Below are positions 26,505 to 36,153 of a stretch of DNA of 64,000 bases, piece after piece. A model generated the notes under the pieces. The model saw only the letters and a list, made by a program, of their open reading frames with translations. It did not search any database and was not told the DNA's origin. Every line of letters starts with the position of its first letter. Within the stretch, counting starts at the first letter, position 1. Where the stretch lies: NCBI GenBank assembly GCA_964530625.1, contig CAZHAK010000013.1:1-64000 (forward strand), given 5' to 3'. Position numbers and translations under genes: made by a program. Origin of the DNA: JABWCQ01 sp964530625. Its GTDB lineage: Bacteria; Electryoneota; RPQS01.

Positions 26505-28082
26505 GTGAACACGCAACTTTCCCCCTCTTCTCTTCCCGTCTCAGTTCGCGTCGGACTGCTTGAAGGATACGAGCGAGTAACATTTAGATACACGGGCCGC
26601 TATCGCATAGAAACCCGGTCGGGTCAGCTTCTGCGCGAAGCGGACGGCTCGGACTTGAAATGGCGCGTCCTGCACGAGAAGAGCACGCCTACCAAGTTCT
26701 TGTTCAGTGTGCTGGTGGCTTCGTTTACGACGAGCGCGGAAGCGATGGTCTTAGCCGAGCAGTTTGAGAATCGCGGCATGCAGGCGGTGATGCGGCAGAT
26801 CGGCGGGCCGATTGAGATCAATGGCCAGATTATCGGGGACAACACGCTTTACCGGGTTCAGGTCGGACATTTTCAGTCGGAACACGACGCGCGGCAACTG
26901 CTCTCGACACTGGCACTGGATTACGCTCCGCGGCTGGTGCGCGAAGTTCTGACGCAAGCGACCGGTAAACTTGAATTGTTTGATCAAAGTCTCGATCAGC
27001 ATTTTGAAAGCACGGACGGTTTCCGGCTGGTACCGGTGGACCTCGACTCACGGTTGACGATTTTGGGTGTGCGCATGAACTCAGGGTTCGCCTATGAACC
27101 CGTCGAGGACCGGACGTACGAGAGTCTCATCGAGCTGTATGTGGATCATGACGGTCAGATCGCGGTGCTGACGGAGATTCCGATTGACGTTTATTTGCGC
27201 GGCGTAGTGGCTGCGGAGATGCCGTCAGAGTTTCCCGAGGAAGCTTTGCGTGCACAGTCCATCGCCTCGCGCAGTTTGGTGATTGCGACCAAGTCTATCA
27301 AGCATTTGAACGATCCGTATGACTTTTGCGGGCACGTTCACTGTCAAGTCTATAGCGGTGTGACGAACGAGAATCCGCGGGTGACCGAGGCGGTGCTGGA
27401 GACTCGGGGGAACATCATGCTTCATAACTCGATCGTCGTGGACGCGCATTACTCAAAAGTTTGCGGCGGTCATACGGAAGACGTGCAGACAACGTGGGTG
27501 ACTCCTCCGCTCTTTTCGGGCAAGGGAGTTCCGTGCGACTGTACGAACAAGCTTGAGATACCGGACTTGACGACAGAGACAGGCGCGCGCAGATGGATTC
27601 AATCCCGTCCTGAGTCACATTGTAATTTGGACGGCGTGGATTTGCCGGTGTCGCGGAATTACGGCCGCAAATACTTCCGCTGGGAAACCACACTGCTGCG
27701 CTCGGAGCTTGAAGAGATTATTCTGACGAAGACGGGGATCGACATCGGGACGCTGTATGACATTCTGCCGATCCGGCGCGGACGCAGCGGCCGGTTGATG
27801 GAAGTGGAAGTGCTGGGATCGCTGGCGAATTTGAGGATCAAGCGCGAGCTTAGGATTCGGCGCACGCTGTCGCATACGGCTCTTGAAAGTTCGGCATTTT
27901 TGGTTGAGGTGCTACACGATTCGCAAGGCAACCCGATGGAACTTGTGTTCACCGGCGCGGGCTGGGGGCACGGTGTGGGGATGTGTCAGGCCGGCGCGGC
28001 GCGTTTGGCCTTGGAAGGCAAGAGCGCGCAGGAGATATTGCAGCACTATTATCGTGACTGCGTGATCGAGAAGAAATATTAG
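26505..28082 (+). CDS. SpoIID/LytB-domain protein with SPOR-like domain
   Basis: The 525-aa protein combines an N-terminal segment typical of SpoIID proteins (VRVGLLEGYERVTFRYTG), a SPOR-like peptidoglycan-binding region (about 65-150; LYRVQVGHFQSEHDARQLL) and a SpoIID catalytic-type domain (about 195-525). The catalytic-type domain carries the conserved GVVAAEMPSEFPEEALRAQS and ends GWGHGVGMCQAGA. SpoIID is a lytic transglycosylase acting on denuded glycan strands. The start is GTG at 26505. No signal peptide or membrane helix is visible, which is odd for a periplasmic enzyme. A CTG at 26457 is the only upstream in-frame candidate. Confidence 0.86.
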   Translation: MNTQLSPSSLPVSVRVGLLEGYERVTFRYTGRYRIETRSGQLLREADGSDLKWRVLHEKSTPTKFLFSVLVASFTTSAEAMVLAEQFENRGMQAVMRQIGGPIEINGQIIGDNTLYRVQVGHFQSEHDARQLLSTLALDYAPRLVREVLTQATGKLELFDQSLDQHFESTDGFRLVPVDLDSRLTILGVRMNSGFAYEPVEDRTYESLIELYVDHDGQIAVLTEIPIDVYLRGVVAAEMPSEFPEEALRAQSIASRSLVIATKSIKHLNDPYDFCGHVHCQVYSGVTNENPRVTEAVLETRGNIMLHNSIVVDAHYSKVCGGHTEDVQTTWVTPPLFSGKGVPCDCTNKLEIPDLTTETGARRWIQSRPESHCNLDGVDLPVSRNYGRKYFRWETTLLRSELEEIILTKTGIDIGTLYDILPIRRGRSGRLMEVEVLGSLANLRIKRELRIRRTLSHTALESSAFLVEVLHDSQGNPMELVFTGAGWGHGVGMCQAGAARLALEGKSAQEILQHYYRDCVIEKKY

Positions 28083-28089
28083 GGATGAC

Positions 28090-29242
28090 ATGAGACCGGA
28101 AGAACTTTTACAGCAGATTTCAGAATACAAACCGAAGTTAGCCGTTTTGCGGAGGTCGCTTTGACTACGCCAAGCGGCTGTCTGAAATTGAGAAACTAGA
28201 AACGTTGTCAGGCGGCGCGGCTTTTTGGGATGACCAGGAACAGGCGCAAAAGGTACTGCGGCAGATTTCGGAACATAAGTCGTGGGTGGAGGCGTTCCGT
28301 AAGGTCGAGATAGCCTTGGGGGATTTGGAAGCCTTGCAGGAACTTGCCGCAGATTCACCAGATGATTTTACTCCGGAGGATCTGGACAAGGAAGCCGCGA
28401 AATTTGACCAGCTCTTTGACGAACTTGAGACGCGCGCGATGCTGAAAGATTCGAATGATTCAAGGAACGCGATCATTCATATTCATCCGGGCGCGGGGGG
28501 AACGGAATCTTCGGATTGGGCGGGCATGCTCTATCGAATGTATATGCGCTGGACTGAGCAGCGAGGGTGGAAAACCGAGGTGCTCGACTTGGAACCTGCC
28601 GAAGAGGCGGGTATTAAGTCTGCAGTGATAGAAGTGCAAGGCGAATTCGCCTACGGCTATTGCAAAGCTGAAACGGGTGTGCATCGGTTGGTGAGAATTT
28701 CGCCATTTGACTCGAACGCGCGGCGGCATACGTCCTTTGCGAGTGTATTTGTCTATCCCGAAGTTGACGAAGTGCCGGAGATTGAAGTTCGGCCTGAAGA
28801 CCTGCGAATTGACACGTTTCGCGCATCGGGCGCGGGCGGCCAACACGTGAACCGGACGGAGTCAGCGATTCGGATAACGCACTTGCCGACGAATATCGTA
28901 GTAACGTGTCAAACGGATCGCTCGCAGCATCGCAATAAGGAATCCGCGATGAAGGTTTTGTATGCGCGGTTGTATCAGCGCTATTTGGACGAGGAGCGCG
29001 CGAAAAACGCAAATATCGAGAACTCGAAGACGGATATTGCCTGGGGGCACCAGATTCGTTCATACGTTTTTCAGCCGTATCAGATGGTCAAGGATCATCG
29101 CACGGGAGTTGAGACGTCGAATATTCAGAAAGTCATGGACGGAGATTTGGACGAATTCGTGCGCGCGTTTTTGTTGACGGGCGCTCAAGGGAAATACGCG
29201 CGGTCACGCGCTCAAGGTGGAAACGATGACATTGACCTATAA
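28090..29242 (+). CDS. prfB: Peptide chain release factor 2, with programmed +1 frameshift
   Basis: RF2 terminates translation at UGA and UAA. The reading frame starts at ATG 28090, reads 24 codons to CTT and meets an in-frame TGA (28162-28164). A +1 shift continues at GAC 28163 to the stop at 29242, giving about 383 aa. The joined product reads ...LRRSL-DYAKRLSEIE, as in other RF2 proteins. The GGQ motif (GAGGQHVN) and the RF2-specific SPF tripeptide (RISPFDSN) are both present. A purely in-frame call would miss the N-terminal part and start falsely near 28205. Confidence 0.95.
28151..28165 (+). promoter_or_regulatory. RF2 autoregulatory +1 frameshift site
   Basis: GGAGG (28151-28155) acts as an internal Shine-Dalgarno, three bases before the slippery CTT-TGA-C (28159-28165). 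This is the classical RF2 layout, in which low RF2 stalls the ribosome at TGA and promotes a +1 shift. Here the shift enters the frame that encodes DYAKRLSEIE. Confidence 0.93.
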
Positions 29243-29261
29243 ACTTGAGCAGGGAGATTAC

Positions 29262-31313
29262 ATGAAGCATTGTATTCTTTTGTTAGTTACGCTGGTTGCT
29301 TCACTTTCATTCGCAAAGCAGAAACCGCTCGGTCTGGACGGAGAGCCGTACTACGAGTATGTGCCGAATCATGTATTGGTGGCATTCTCGAAGACCGCGC
29401 CGCAGGCAAAAATTGATGAGATTATCTCTCGCAGCGGAGGCAAGGTCGGATCGTACTCGGACTTGCTCGATTTTTACAGGATTGAAATGCCGACATCAAC
29501 GGAAGAGGGTGTGCGGTTTTTCCGCGCTCAGGACGACGTAATATGGGCCAATTATAACTACATCGCCCGTGCGCATTTTGTACCGAACGATCAGTTCTAT
29601 CAGTTTCAATGGCATTATCCGTTGATCGGGATGGAGCAGGCGTGGGATGTATCCCGTGGAGCGCCGGGGGTCGTGGTGGCGGTATTGGATCAGGGGTTTC
29701 AGTATGATCACGAAGATTGGGTTGGTGTTGCGCGGGTGAGTCCGCGCGATTGCATCAGCAACGACAATGATCCCTCGGAACCGACGCTCGAAGACTCGCA
29801 TGGAATGCATACGGCAGGGACAATTTTCGCGGCCACGAACAACACGACGGGTGTGGCGGGTATGGCGCCGCTTTGCACGTTGATGCCGGTCAGAGTCCTT
29901 GATAACGAAGGATCAGGCTCGTCCGAAGCGATTGCGAATGGATTCGCGTGGGCGGCACAGAACGGTGCCGAAGTCGTGAATGCGAGCTTGGGTTTTGGGA
30001 ATCCGGATAATCTTCCCCCGCAAGATCCGGGTCAGCCGCTATCCGGCGCGATTCAACAATGCGCGGCAGCGAATGTGGTGATGGCGGTTTCGTCAGGTAA
30101 TGACAACGCGGATTATGTTTCGTATCCGGCGGCCTATACGGCTTGCATCGCGGTGGGTGCGACGGCATTTAACAATGCGATTGCGCCTTACTCGAATCGC
30201 GGTACCGCTCTGGACATTACCGCACCCGGCGGGAATACGGATGAAGATTTGAACGGCGATACCTATATTGATGGTGTTCTTTCAACGGTTCGCAGCGCAG
30301 GGCAGGGCGACTACTACGCTTTCTGGCAGGGCACGTCCATGGCAGCTCCACACGTGGCAGGACTCGCAGCTCTGATGATTGCGAACGGCTGTCCTCCGAA
30401 TCAAGTGCGAAACGGTCTTCAGCAAACCGCGCTGGATTTAGGCGTAGCGGGCTGGGACCCGGTGTTTGGTCACGGTCGCATTAATGCATTAGCCGCGCTG
30501 CAATACAATTGCCAAGGCGGCGGCGGTCAAACGACATTGTTCAGCGGCGCAATGGAAAGCAACAACGAAGGCTGGACAGTCAGTGAAGACGGAGCAAACG
30601 GGGTGGGCTGGAGGTTTCTTGATTTCGGAACTGCGGATTGCGGCAATAGCACTCACGGAGGCACAAATGGCCTTTGGCACGACGACGAACCGTCGGTCGG
30701 ACTTCAGGATGATTGGCTGTATTCACCGCAGATTCAAATCCCGGCGAACGCTTCGCAAGTGACATTTTCGTTCTGGCATCGAAACTGCTTTTTGCCGGAT
30801 TATTACGATCTGCACGCAGTGTATTATTCCACAAACGGCAACAATTTCACGCAGATTGTTGAACTGGACAATCCGGCTCAATCGTGGGAACAGATTACGA
30901 TAGACGCCTCGGCTTTAGCGGGAGAAAATGTTTATTTTGCATGGCGATATCGGGGTGATTATGCCACCGAATGGTTCTTGGATGACGTGCTGGTGACGGC
31001 ACAAATCGGAACGGATGTATCGAATGATGCCGAGTTTTCGATTCCGGCGGAGTTTACGCTCGCGAGGCCGTTCCCAAATCCCTTTAACAGTTCGGTACGA
31101 ATTCCGTTTGACGTGGCTGTGCCGCGCGACCTCACGCTGACGATTTACAATGTGATGGGCCAGAAAGTGGCGACACTGATGGATCACGAAGCTGTTTCGG
31201 TCGGCGCACATCAGGTGTTGTGGAATGCGGATCAGGCGGCCAGCGGTGTGTATTTGGTCAGACTCACGAACGGCTCACGCGCGTTGACACAGAAGATGCT
31301 CCTGGTGAAATAG
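29262..31313 (+). CDS. Subtilisin-family (S8) protease with T9SS sorting domain
   Basis: The 683-aa protein has a signal peptide (1-18), an inhibitor-like prodomain (about 20-110) and an S8 catalytic domain. The triad is Asp143 (VAVLDQG), His183 (DSHGMHTAGT) and Ser359 (QGTSMAAPHVAGL), with the oxyanion Asn at 280 (SSGN). A jelly-roll MAM-like domain (about 435-600) and a type-A sorting domain (RPFPNPFNSSV ... KMLLVK) follow. It is predicted to be an extracellular or surface-bound endopeptidase. GGGAG precedes the ATG at 29262. Confidence 0.93.
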   Translation: MKHCILLLVTLVASLSFAKQKPLGLDGEPYYEYVPNHVLVAFSKTAPQAKIDEIISRSGGKVGSYSDLLDFYRIEMPTSTEEGVRFFRAQDDVIWANYNYIARAHFVPNDQFYQFQWHYPLIGMEQAWDVSRGAPGVVVAVLDQGFQYDHEDWVGVARVSPRDCISNDNDPSEPTLEDSHGMHTAGTIFAATNNTTGVAGMAPLCTLMPVRVLDNEGSGSSEAIANGFAWAAQNGAEVVNASLGFGNPDNLPPQDPGQPLSGAIQQCAAANVVMAVSSGNDNADYVSYPAAYTACIAVGATAFNNAIAPYSNRGTALDITAPGGNTDEDLNGDTYIDGVLSTVRSAGQGDYYAFWQGTSMAAPHVAGLAALMIANGCPPNQVRNGLQQTALDLGVAGWDPVFGHGRINALAALQYNCQGGGGQTTLFSGAMESNNEGWTVSEDGANGVGWRFLDFGTADCGNSTHGGTNGLWHDDEPSVGLQDDWLYSPQIQIPANASQVTFSFWHRNCFLPDYYDLHAVYYSTNGNNFTQIVELDNPAQSWEQITIDASALAGENVYFAWRYRGDYATEWFLDDVLVTAQIGTDVSNDAEFSIPAEFTLARPFPNPFNSSVRIPFDVAVPRDLTLTIYNVMGQKVATLMDHEAVSVGAHQVLWNADQAASGVYLVRLTNGSRALTQKMLLVK

Positions 31314-31350
31314 GGAATTGACACCACACACAGTCACCTTGCCTCAAGTA

Positions 31351-32478
31351 ATGTCAGCGGACGAGATTCAACCTCATCGGCCCGCGTTTGCACGGATTTT
31401 TCGGGACGAGATAGCGGCGAATTTTGCAAAGTTCCGTAAACTCGCCCCGCAATCGCAACTGATGGCCGTGGTGAAAGCGGATGCCTACGGGCACGGACTG
31501 TTACATTGTGCGAACCTTTTCAGCGAACTCGGCACGGACTATTTTGGGGTCGGGTTTGTTGAAGAGGGGATTGCTCTTAGGCGAGCGGGAATTCGTGAGC
31601 CGATTCTTGTGCTGGGTGGCATCGTCGGATCGCAGATTGATTTATTTTTAGAATACGATCTGGATTTGACGGCGAGTTCACTGTTCAAACTTGAAGCGAT
31701 TGAGCGGGAAGCCGAAGCCGCAGGAAAAATCGCCCGTGTTCAACTGAAGATTGATACGGGGATGAATCGTATTGGGCAGAATTTTCGTACTGCGGATAAC
31801 TTGATTCGAGCGGCAAAGCTCTCTAAGCATGTGCGGGTGGCGGGAATCTACTCGCATCTGGCCACGGCGGAAGAAGCGGACGAGAGTTTCGCACGGTTGC
31901 AAATTGACCGCTTCAGAGAGATTCACGAACTTTCCGAGAGTGCCGGCTTCAAAGATGTGACCTATCATTTGGCCAACTCGGCCGGCGCAATTCGTTTTGC
32001 GGATGCGCGGCTGGATATGATTCGACCGGGACTGGGGCTTTATGGTCAACATGCCTCAAGTCGTTTACAGTCGGAGTTTCCCCTCCGGCCCGCTCATCAA
32101 CTTGTGAGTGAAATTGTTTACATAAAAGGAGTCCGGAAAGGCGAAGGTGTCAGTTACAATCTGACCTGGACGGCTCCCGAGAATGTTTGGGTGGCAACGG
32201 TGCCTGTGGGATATGGTGACGGATTTCCACGCTTGCTTTCGAATAAAGCTTCTGTGTTGATAGGTGGCAAGCGCTATCCGATAGTCGGAACGATATGTAT
32301 GGATCAGTTTATGGTGAACCTCGGCCACGACAAGCACGTGGTCGGCGAAGAGGTCGTGATTTGGGGGAAACAGGGGGATGAAGAAATTGCTTTATGGGAA
32401 GTTTGTGAGGCGGGTGGCTTTGTTCCCTATGAGTTGCCGATTTTTTTGACAGGTAGAGTGCCGAGGTTGTTCGTGTGA
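31351..32478 (+). CDS. alr: Alanine racemase
   Basis: This PLP enzyme interconverts L- and D-alanine for peptidoglycan. The 375-aa protein carries the PLP-lysine motif MAVVKADAYGHG, the catalytic Tyr in GEGVSYNLTW, and the family segments LKIDTGMNRIG, RPGLGLYG and VPVGYGDGFPR with TICMDQFMV. Both domains are intact. I used the ATG at 31351; a TTG at 31318, five bases after the previous stop, would add 11 residues and is possible. It overlaps the following acetyltransferase gene by four bases. Confidence 0.95.
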   Translation: MSADEIQPHRPAFARIFRDEIAANFAKFRKLAPQSQLMAVVKADAYGHGLLHCANLFSELGTDYFGVGFVEEGIALRRAGIREPILVLGGIVGSQIDLFLEYDLDLTASSLFKLEAIEREAEAAGKIARVQLKIDTGMNRIGQNFRTADNLIRAAKLSKHVRVAGIYSHLATAEEADESFARLQIDRFREIHELSESAGFKDVTYHLANSAGAIRFADARLDMIRPGLGLYGQHASSRLQSEFPLRPAHQLVSEIVYIKGVRKGEGVSYNLTWTAPENVWVATVPVGYGDGFPRLLSNKASVLIGGKRYPIVGTICMDQFMVNLGHDKHVVGEEVVIWGKQGDEEIALWEVCEAGGFVPYELPIFLTGRVPRLFV

Positions 32479-33029
32479 TACGATTTGCAAAGCAGACTGA
32501 TGCTGCTCAAATCCTTGATATTTACTCTCCAATTGTTCAGCACACAGCGGTTTCGTTCGAGTACGAAATTCCGGAAGTAGATGAGTTTGAAGATCGCATT
32601 GAGAGAATTTCTAAGTTTTATCCATATTTGGTATGGGAAGTTCAACGTGAGATTTTGGCCTTTTGCTACGCGACAAGGTTTCGCTCGCGGGCGGCTTATG
32701 ACTGGATTGCGGAGTCTGCGATCTATGTTTCCGAAAAGGTTCGGGGCCAAGGTATTGGACAGAAGTTGTACGCGAAACTCTTTGAGTGCTTACGTGCTCA
32801 GGGGGTGGTTTCCGTAGTGGGGGTGGTTCGACCAAACGAAGCGAGTGTGCAGTTTCATGAAGCATTGGGTTTCAAGAAAGTCGGAATCATTCCTTTCGGC
32901 GGCTACAAACTTGACCGTTGGCATGAGGCAGGAATCTGGCAGCTTATACTGCAAGATCCAGTTCCAACGCGCCCAAGGCCGGTGCAGCCATTTCCTCAAG
33001 TCTCACGCCTAATCGCCTTGAATGTCTAA
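32475..33029 (+). CDS. GNAT N-acetyltransferase (phosphinothricin acetyltransferase-like)
   Basis: The 184-aa protein is a single GNAT domain. The acetyl-CoA site is KVRGQGIGQKLY; other parts are AAQILDIYSPIVQHTAVSFE near the N-terminus and NEASVQFHEALGFKKVG in the second half. This arrangement matches the phosphinothricin/methionine-sulfoximine acetyltransferase (PAT/MddA) group, so an amino-acid-like amine is the likely substrate. The GTG start at 32475 overlaps the alr stop (GTGA), and its own stop overlaps the next gene by eight bases. Confidence 0.86.
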   Translation: MIRFAKQTDAAQILDIYSPIVQHTAVSFEYEIPEVDEFEDRIERISKFYPYLVWEVQREILAFCYATRFRSRAAYDWIAESAIYVSEKVRGQGIGQKLYAKLFECLRAQGVVSVVGVVRPNEASVQFHEALGFKKVGIIPFGGYKLDRWHEAGIWQLILQDPVPTRPRPVQPFPQVSRLIALNV

Positions 33030-33798
33030 GACCGCGCTGATTACCGGCGCATCAAGTGGAATCGGGTTAGAGCTTGCCAAACTTTTTGCGCAGGATCATT
33101 TTAATCTGATCTTGGTTGCACGAAGCGGGGACCAGCTTACCGAAATTGCGCGGGAGCTTGAAACCGCTTACGGATGTTCGGTACAGGTGATTGTTTCAGA
33201 TTTGTCGAAGGCTGACGCGCCGTTTAAGTTGCATCAAGAAGTCATAAAGCGCGGGCTTACCGTGGATTATCTGGTTAATAATGCGGGCTTCGGAATTTAC
33301 GACAAGTTCTTGGGAACAGAGTTGACGCGCGAGCTTGAAATGATTCAACTGCATGTTGCCACAACAACTGTGTTGACGAAGCTCTTTGCTACTGAGATGG
33401 CCGGGCGCGGATTCGGACGGATTATGAATGTCTCCTCGACGGCGGCCTTTCAGCCAGGGCCGTGGATGTCGGTTTACTATGCAACGAAGGCCTTTATGCT
33501 CAGTTACAGTGAAGCGGCAAATGAAGCACTCAAGGGTTCTGGTGTGACCGTGACTTGTTTGTGTCCGGGTCCGACGCCGACGAATTTTCAGGTTCGCGCA
33601 AGAAATCGCAAGAAGGGTGTACTTCGTCATGTGAAAACATCGGCGGCGTATGTTGCTCGCTCAGGCTATCGCGCGATGCATTCCGGAAAGTCTTTGTGTG
33701 TTCCGGGAATACTTAACAAGTTTGGTGTTTTGTCGGTGCGACTGTTGCCGCGCAAATTAGTTACTTATCTTTCCGGCAAAGCTTCCGAAAAGTCGTAA
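33022..33798 (+). CDS. Short-chain dehydrogenase/reductase (DltE-like)
   Basis: The 258-aa classical SDR has the NAD(P)-binding TGASSGIG motif, the NNAG motif (DYLVNNAGFG), the catalytic Ser (NVSSTAAF) and the YATKA catalytic Tyr/Lys. The set resembles the YdfG/DltE subgroup with broad specificity. Substrate cannot be assigned. It is the last gene of the alr-GNAT-SDR overlap series. Confidence 0.88.
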   Translation: MSKTALITGASSGIGLELAKLFAQDHFNLILVARSGDQLTEIARELETAYGCSVQVIVSDLSKADAPFKLHQEVIKRGLTVDYLVNNAGFGIYDKFLGTELTRELEMIQLHVATTTVLTKLFATEMAGRGFGRIMNVSSTAAFQPGPWMSVYYATKAFMLSYSEAANEALKGSGVTVTCLCPGPTPTNFQVRARNRKKGVLRHVKTSAAYVARSGYRAMHSGKSLCVPGILNKFGVLSVRLLPRKLVTYLSGKASEKS

Positions 33799-33906
33799 TA
33801 CTTCTGTTCTACCTGCCACTTTTTTTGTTTTAACACTCAAATTCTCTGGACAGGTGTGGTGTCGCCGTCCGATCTTCCTAATCACTTAATTTGATCCGGA
33901 GGCGCC

Positions 33907-36126
33907 ATGTTGCGTTGGGGAGTAGTTTTTTTGCTGTTGGGATACTTCTCAGCAAGGGCGAATATGCCGGGTTATGAGATAGTAGCTCAACCACGAACGG
34001 TAACGTTGGAACTTGATGGTCGGATTGAAAGCGGGTGGCTTTCGGGTGGCAAGGCTGAAAATTTTATTCAACGGGAGCCGGGTTATCCTGCTCCGGCCAC
34101 GCAGAAGTCCGAAGTGTTTGTGCTCTTTGACGGAGATGCTTTGTATGTCGCGTACATGCTCTATGACACAGCACCTGACAGTATTTTCGGACAGATTCAG
34201 CGACGCGATAATGATTCAAACTCTGATTTTCTCGATCTGTATTTGGACACATTTCATGACCAGCGCTCGGGCTATTGGTTTACGGTAACCGCAGCGGGGG
34301 TGCAGGCCGAAGGAACTTTCTTCAACGAGAATAATCTCTCGAATTCCTGGGATGCAGTTTGGGAGTCGGCGGTGGCGCGAACGGATAGTGGTTGGAGCTG
34401 TGAGCTTCGCATTCCGTTTCAAATCATGCGACACGGTGGTCAGCGCGAAGACGGCTGGGGAATTGCCTTTGCGCGCAAGCTCTACCGCAAGAATGAGGCA
34501 AATTTTTGGCCACCCGTTGATCCGGAAATTGGATGGAAGGCTTCGAATATCGGCGTCCTAACGGGCTTACGAAATATTACACCTTCTGCGCACGTAGAAA
34601 TTTTGCCTCATGCGGTCGGACGCTGGGACGCGCCTGTTGATCCCGTGCGTGGTCCGATTGATTTTCGCTCGGAGAACGAGTGGGAAAATTTAGGTGTCAC
34701 GGTAAAATATGTTCCATCAGCGGCACTGAGTATTGACGCGGCCTATCAACCGGATTTTGCGCAGGTGGACGTGGACGAAGCGCAGATCAATCTTTCTGAC
34801 TACCCCGTTTTCCTTTCTGAGAAGCGACCGTTCTTTCTCGAATCAAGAGAGTACTTTGATGAAACGCCGTACACCTTTGTGTATACCCGGCGCGTGGCAG
34901 ATCCGGATTACGGAGGCCGGGTGAACGTGCAGAGGGGACGATTCAAACTCAGCGCATTAGCGGGCAAGAATCGGCTAAGCACGGGCCAGGACATGACCAT
35001 TCTTCAGGATGCAACGTTTGGTCGCGCTTCAGTTGATTTCCGGAAGCGTCACAGAATCGGACTCAACTGGACCTACTTGAATCAAACAGGTTATTCCGCT
35101 GCCGCGGCTGGCCTGGATGCGCGGTTCAGATTTCGCGAACGTGATCGGTTGTGGTTCTGGCTGAGCGGCGTGGATCGCACGGGCTTTCCGGAACAGCACA
35201 GTTGGCGAGTAGCCAAGGTGCAGGACGAGCAGCCGATTGAAGCGCGGGCCTCTTACTCGCGCGATCTTGGCCCGGTGCGTAGTGATCTCGCCATCGCGTA
35301 TCGCGGCACCGATTACGACATCAACGATTTGGGTTGGGGCGATTTTTCAAACACGCTTCGCCAATCCTGGTGGGTAGGTGACAACTATTACTTGAACGGC
35401 ACGACGTTGCGAAATGTCGGTTTTGACATAAACACGTTTCGGTCGTCATTGGCCAACGGTGACGCCGCAGAAGGCTACGCCAACGTCGGTTTTTTTGCGA
35501 CGACCCGGTCGAATTGGGATTTCGGCGCGGGTATGGAGTGGGGGGATCAGTTTCGCCGCGTTTATCAGGGTCCAACGGGCGGAGATTTCCGCGACAACTA
35601 CGGCAGCTTCAATCACGAATATTACAAGAGCTTCTGGCACTGGGCGTGGTTTTGGAGTAACAGCACGAAGCCTTTTCGTTTCGGAGCCGAATCCCGTTAC
35701 ACCAGTTATCGCGACGGTCTGCGCATCTTTTTTGAACCTGAACTTTCTTGGCGACCCCGCTCGAATATTGAAACGGCGCTGGAGATGGATTGGGTTCGAG
35801 TGTGGTCGACGCACTTCTTTGTGGACGAGAGCGGCGCGCAGAACATTGCGGATTTTCGCAATCTGATTTTCAAGGCGACATGGACACCGAGTTTGAATCT
35901 TTCCTTTCGCGGCACGGTGCAGTGGATTGAAGAAAGCTACTATGACGACAAAGGACTGCTATTCACGAATTTGCTGATGTCATACAACTGGAGTCCGGGC
36001 AGTTGGTTTTATCTTGTGTATGACGAAGCCGAGCGCGACATTGATCGTCTTGACCGCGTCAACTTGAGCATACCCGGCGACCGCACACTGCGCGCAAAGT
36101 TAACTTATTTCTTCTCGGTGCCGTAG
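33907..36126 (+). CDS. CBM9-like / DUF5916 outer-membrane protein
   Basis: The 739-aa protein has a signal peptide (about 1-18) and a carbohydrate-binding-module-9-like sandwich (about 28-215; SEVFVLFDGDALYVAYMLYD, then a DFLDLYLDTFHDQ motif). The rest is long, aromatic-rich and consists of amphipathic strands typical of the DUF5916 beta-barrel. Family members are outer-membrane proteins of unknown function. GGAGG precedes the ATG at 33907. It ends in an aromatic C-terminus (LTYFFSVP), as many outer-membrane barrels do, and has no T9SS domain. Confidence 0.85.
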   Translation: MLRWGVVFLLLGYFSARANMPGYEIVAQPRTVTLELDGRIESGWLSGGKAENFIQREPGYPAPATQKSEVFVLFDGDALYVAYMLYDTAPDSIFGQIQRRDNDSNSDFLDLYLDTFHDQRSGYWFTVTAAGVQAEGTFFNENNLSNSWDAVWESAVARTDSGWSCELRIPFQIMRHGGQREDGWGIAFARKLYRKNEANFWPPVDPEIGWKASNIGVLTGLRNITPSAHVEILPHAVGRWDAPVDPVRGPIDFRSENEWENLGVTVKYVPSAALSIDAAYQPDFAQVDVDEAQINLSDYPVFLSEKRPFFLESREYFDETPYTFVYTRRVADPDYGGRVNVQRGRFKLSALAGKNRLSTGQDMTILQDATFGRASVDFRKRHRIGLNWTYLNQTGYSAAAAGLDARFRFRERDRLWFWLSGVDRTGFPEQHSWRVAKVQDEQPIEARASYSRDLGPVRSDLAIAYRGTDYDINDLGWGDFSNTLRQSWWVGDNYYLNGTTLRNVGFDINTFRSSLANGDAAEGYANVGFFATTRSNWDFGAGMEWGDQFRRVYQGPTGGDFRDNYGSFNHEYYKSFWHWAWFWSNSTKPFRFGAESRYTSYRDGLRIFFEPELSWRPRSNIETALEMDWVRVWSTHFFVDESGAQNIADFRNLIFKATWTPSLNLSFRGTVQWIEESYYDDKGLLFTNLLMSYNWSPGSWFYLVYDEAERDIDRLDRVNLSIPGDRTLRAKLTYFFSVP

Positions 36127-36153
36127 ACAGAACTCGCATATATTCCCGCTATA

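Noticed and set aside
28162..28164. TGA in prfB as a sign of a pseudogene
   Set aside because: It is the conserved programmed frameshift signal; both flanking frames encode RF2 sequence.
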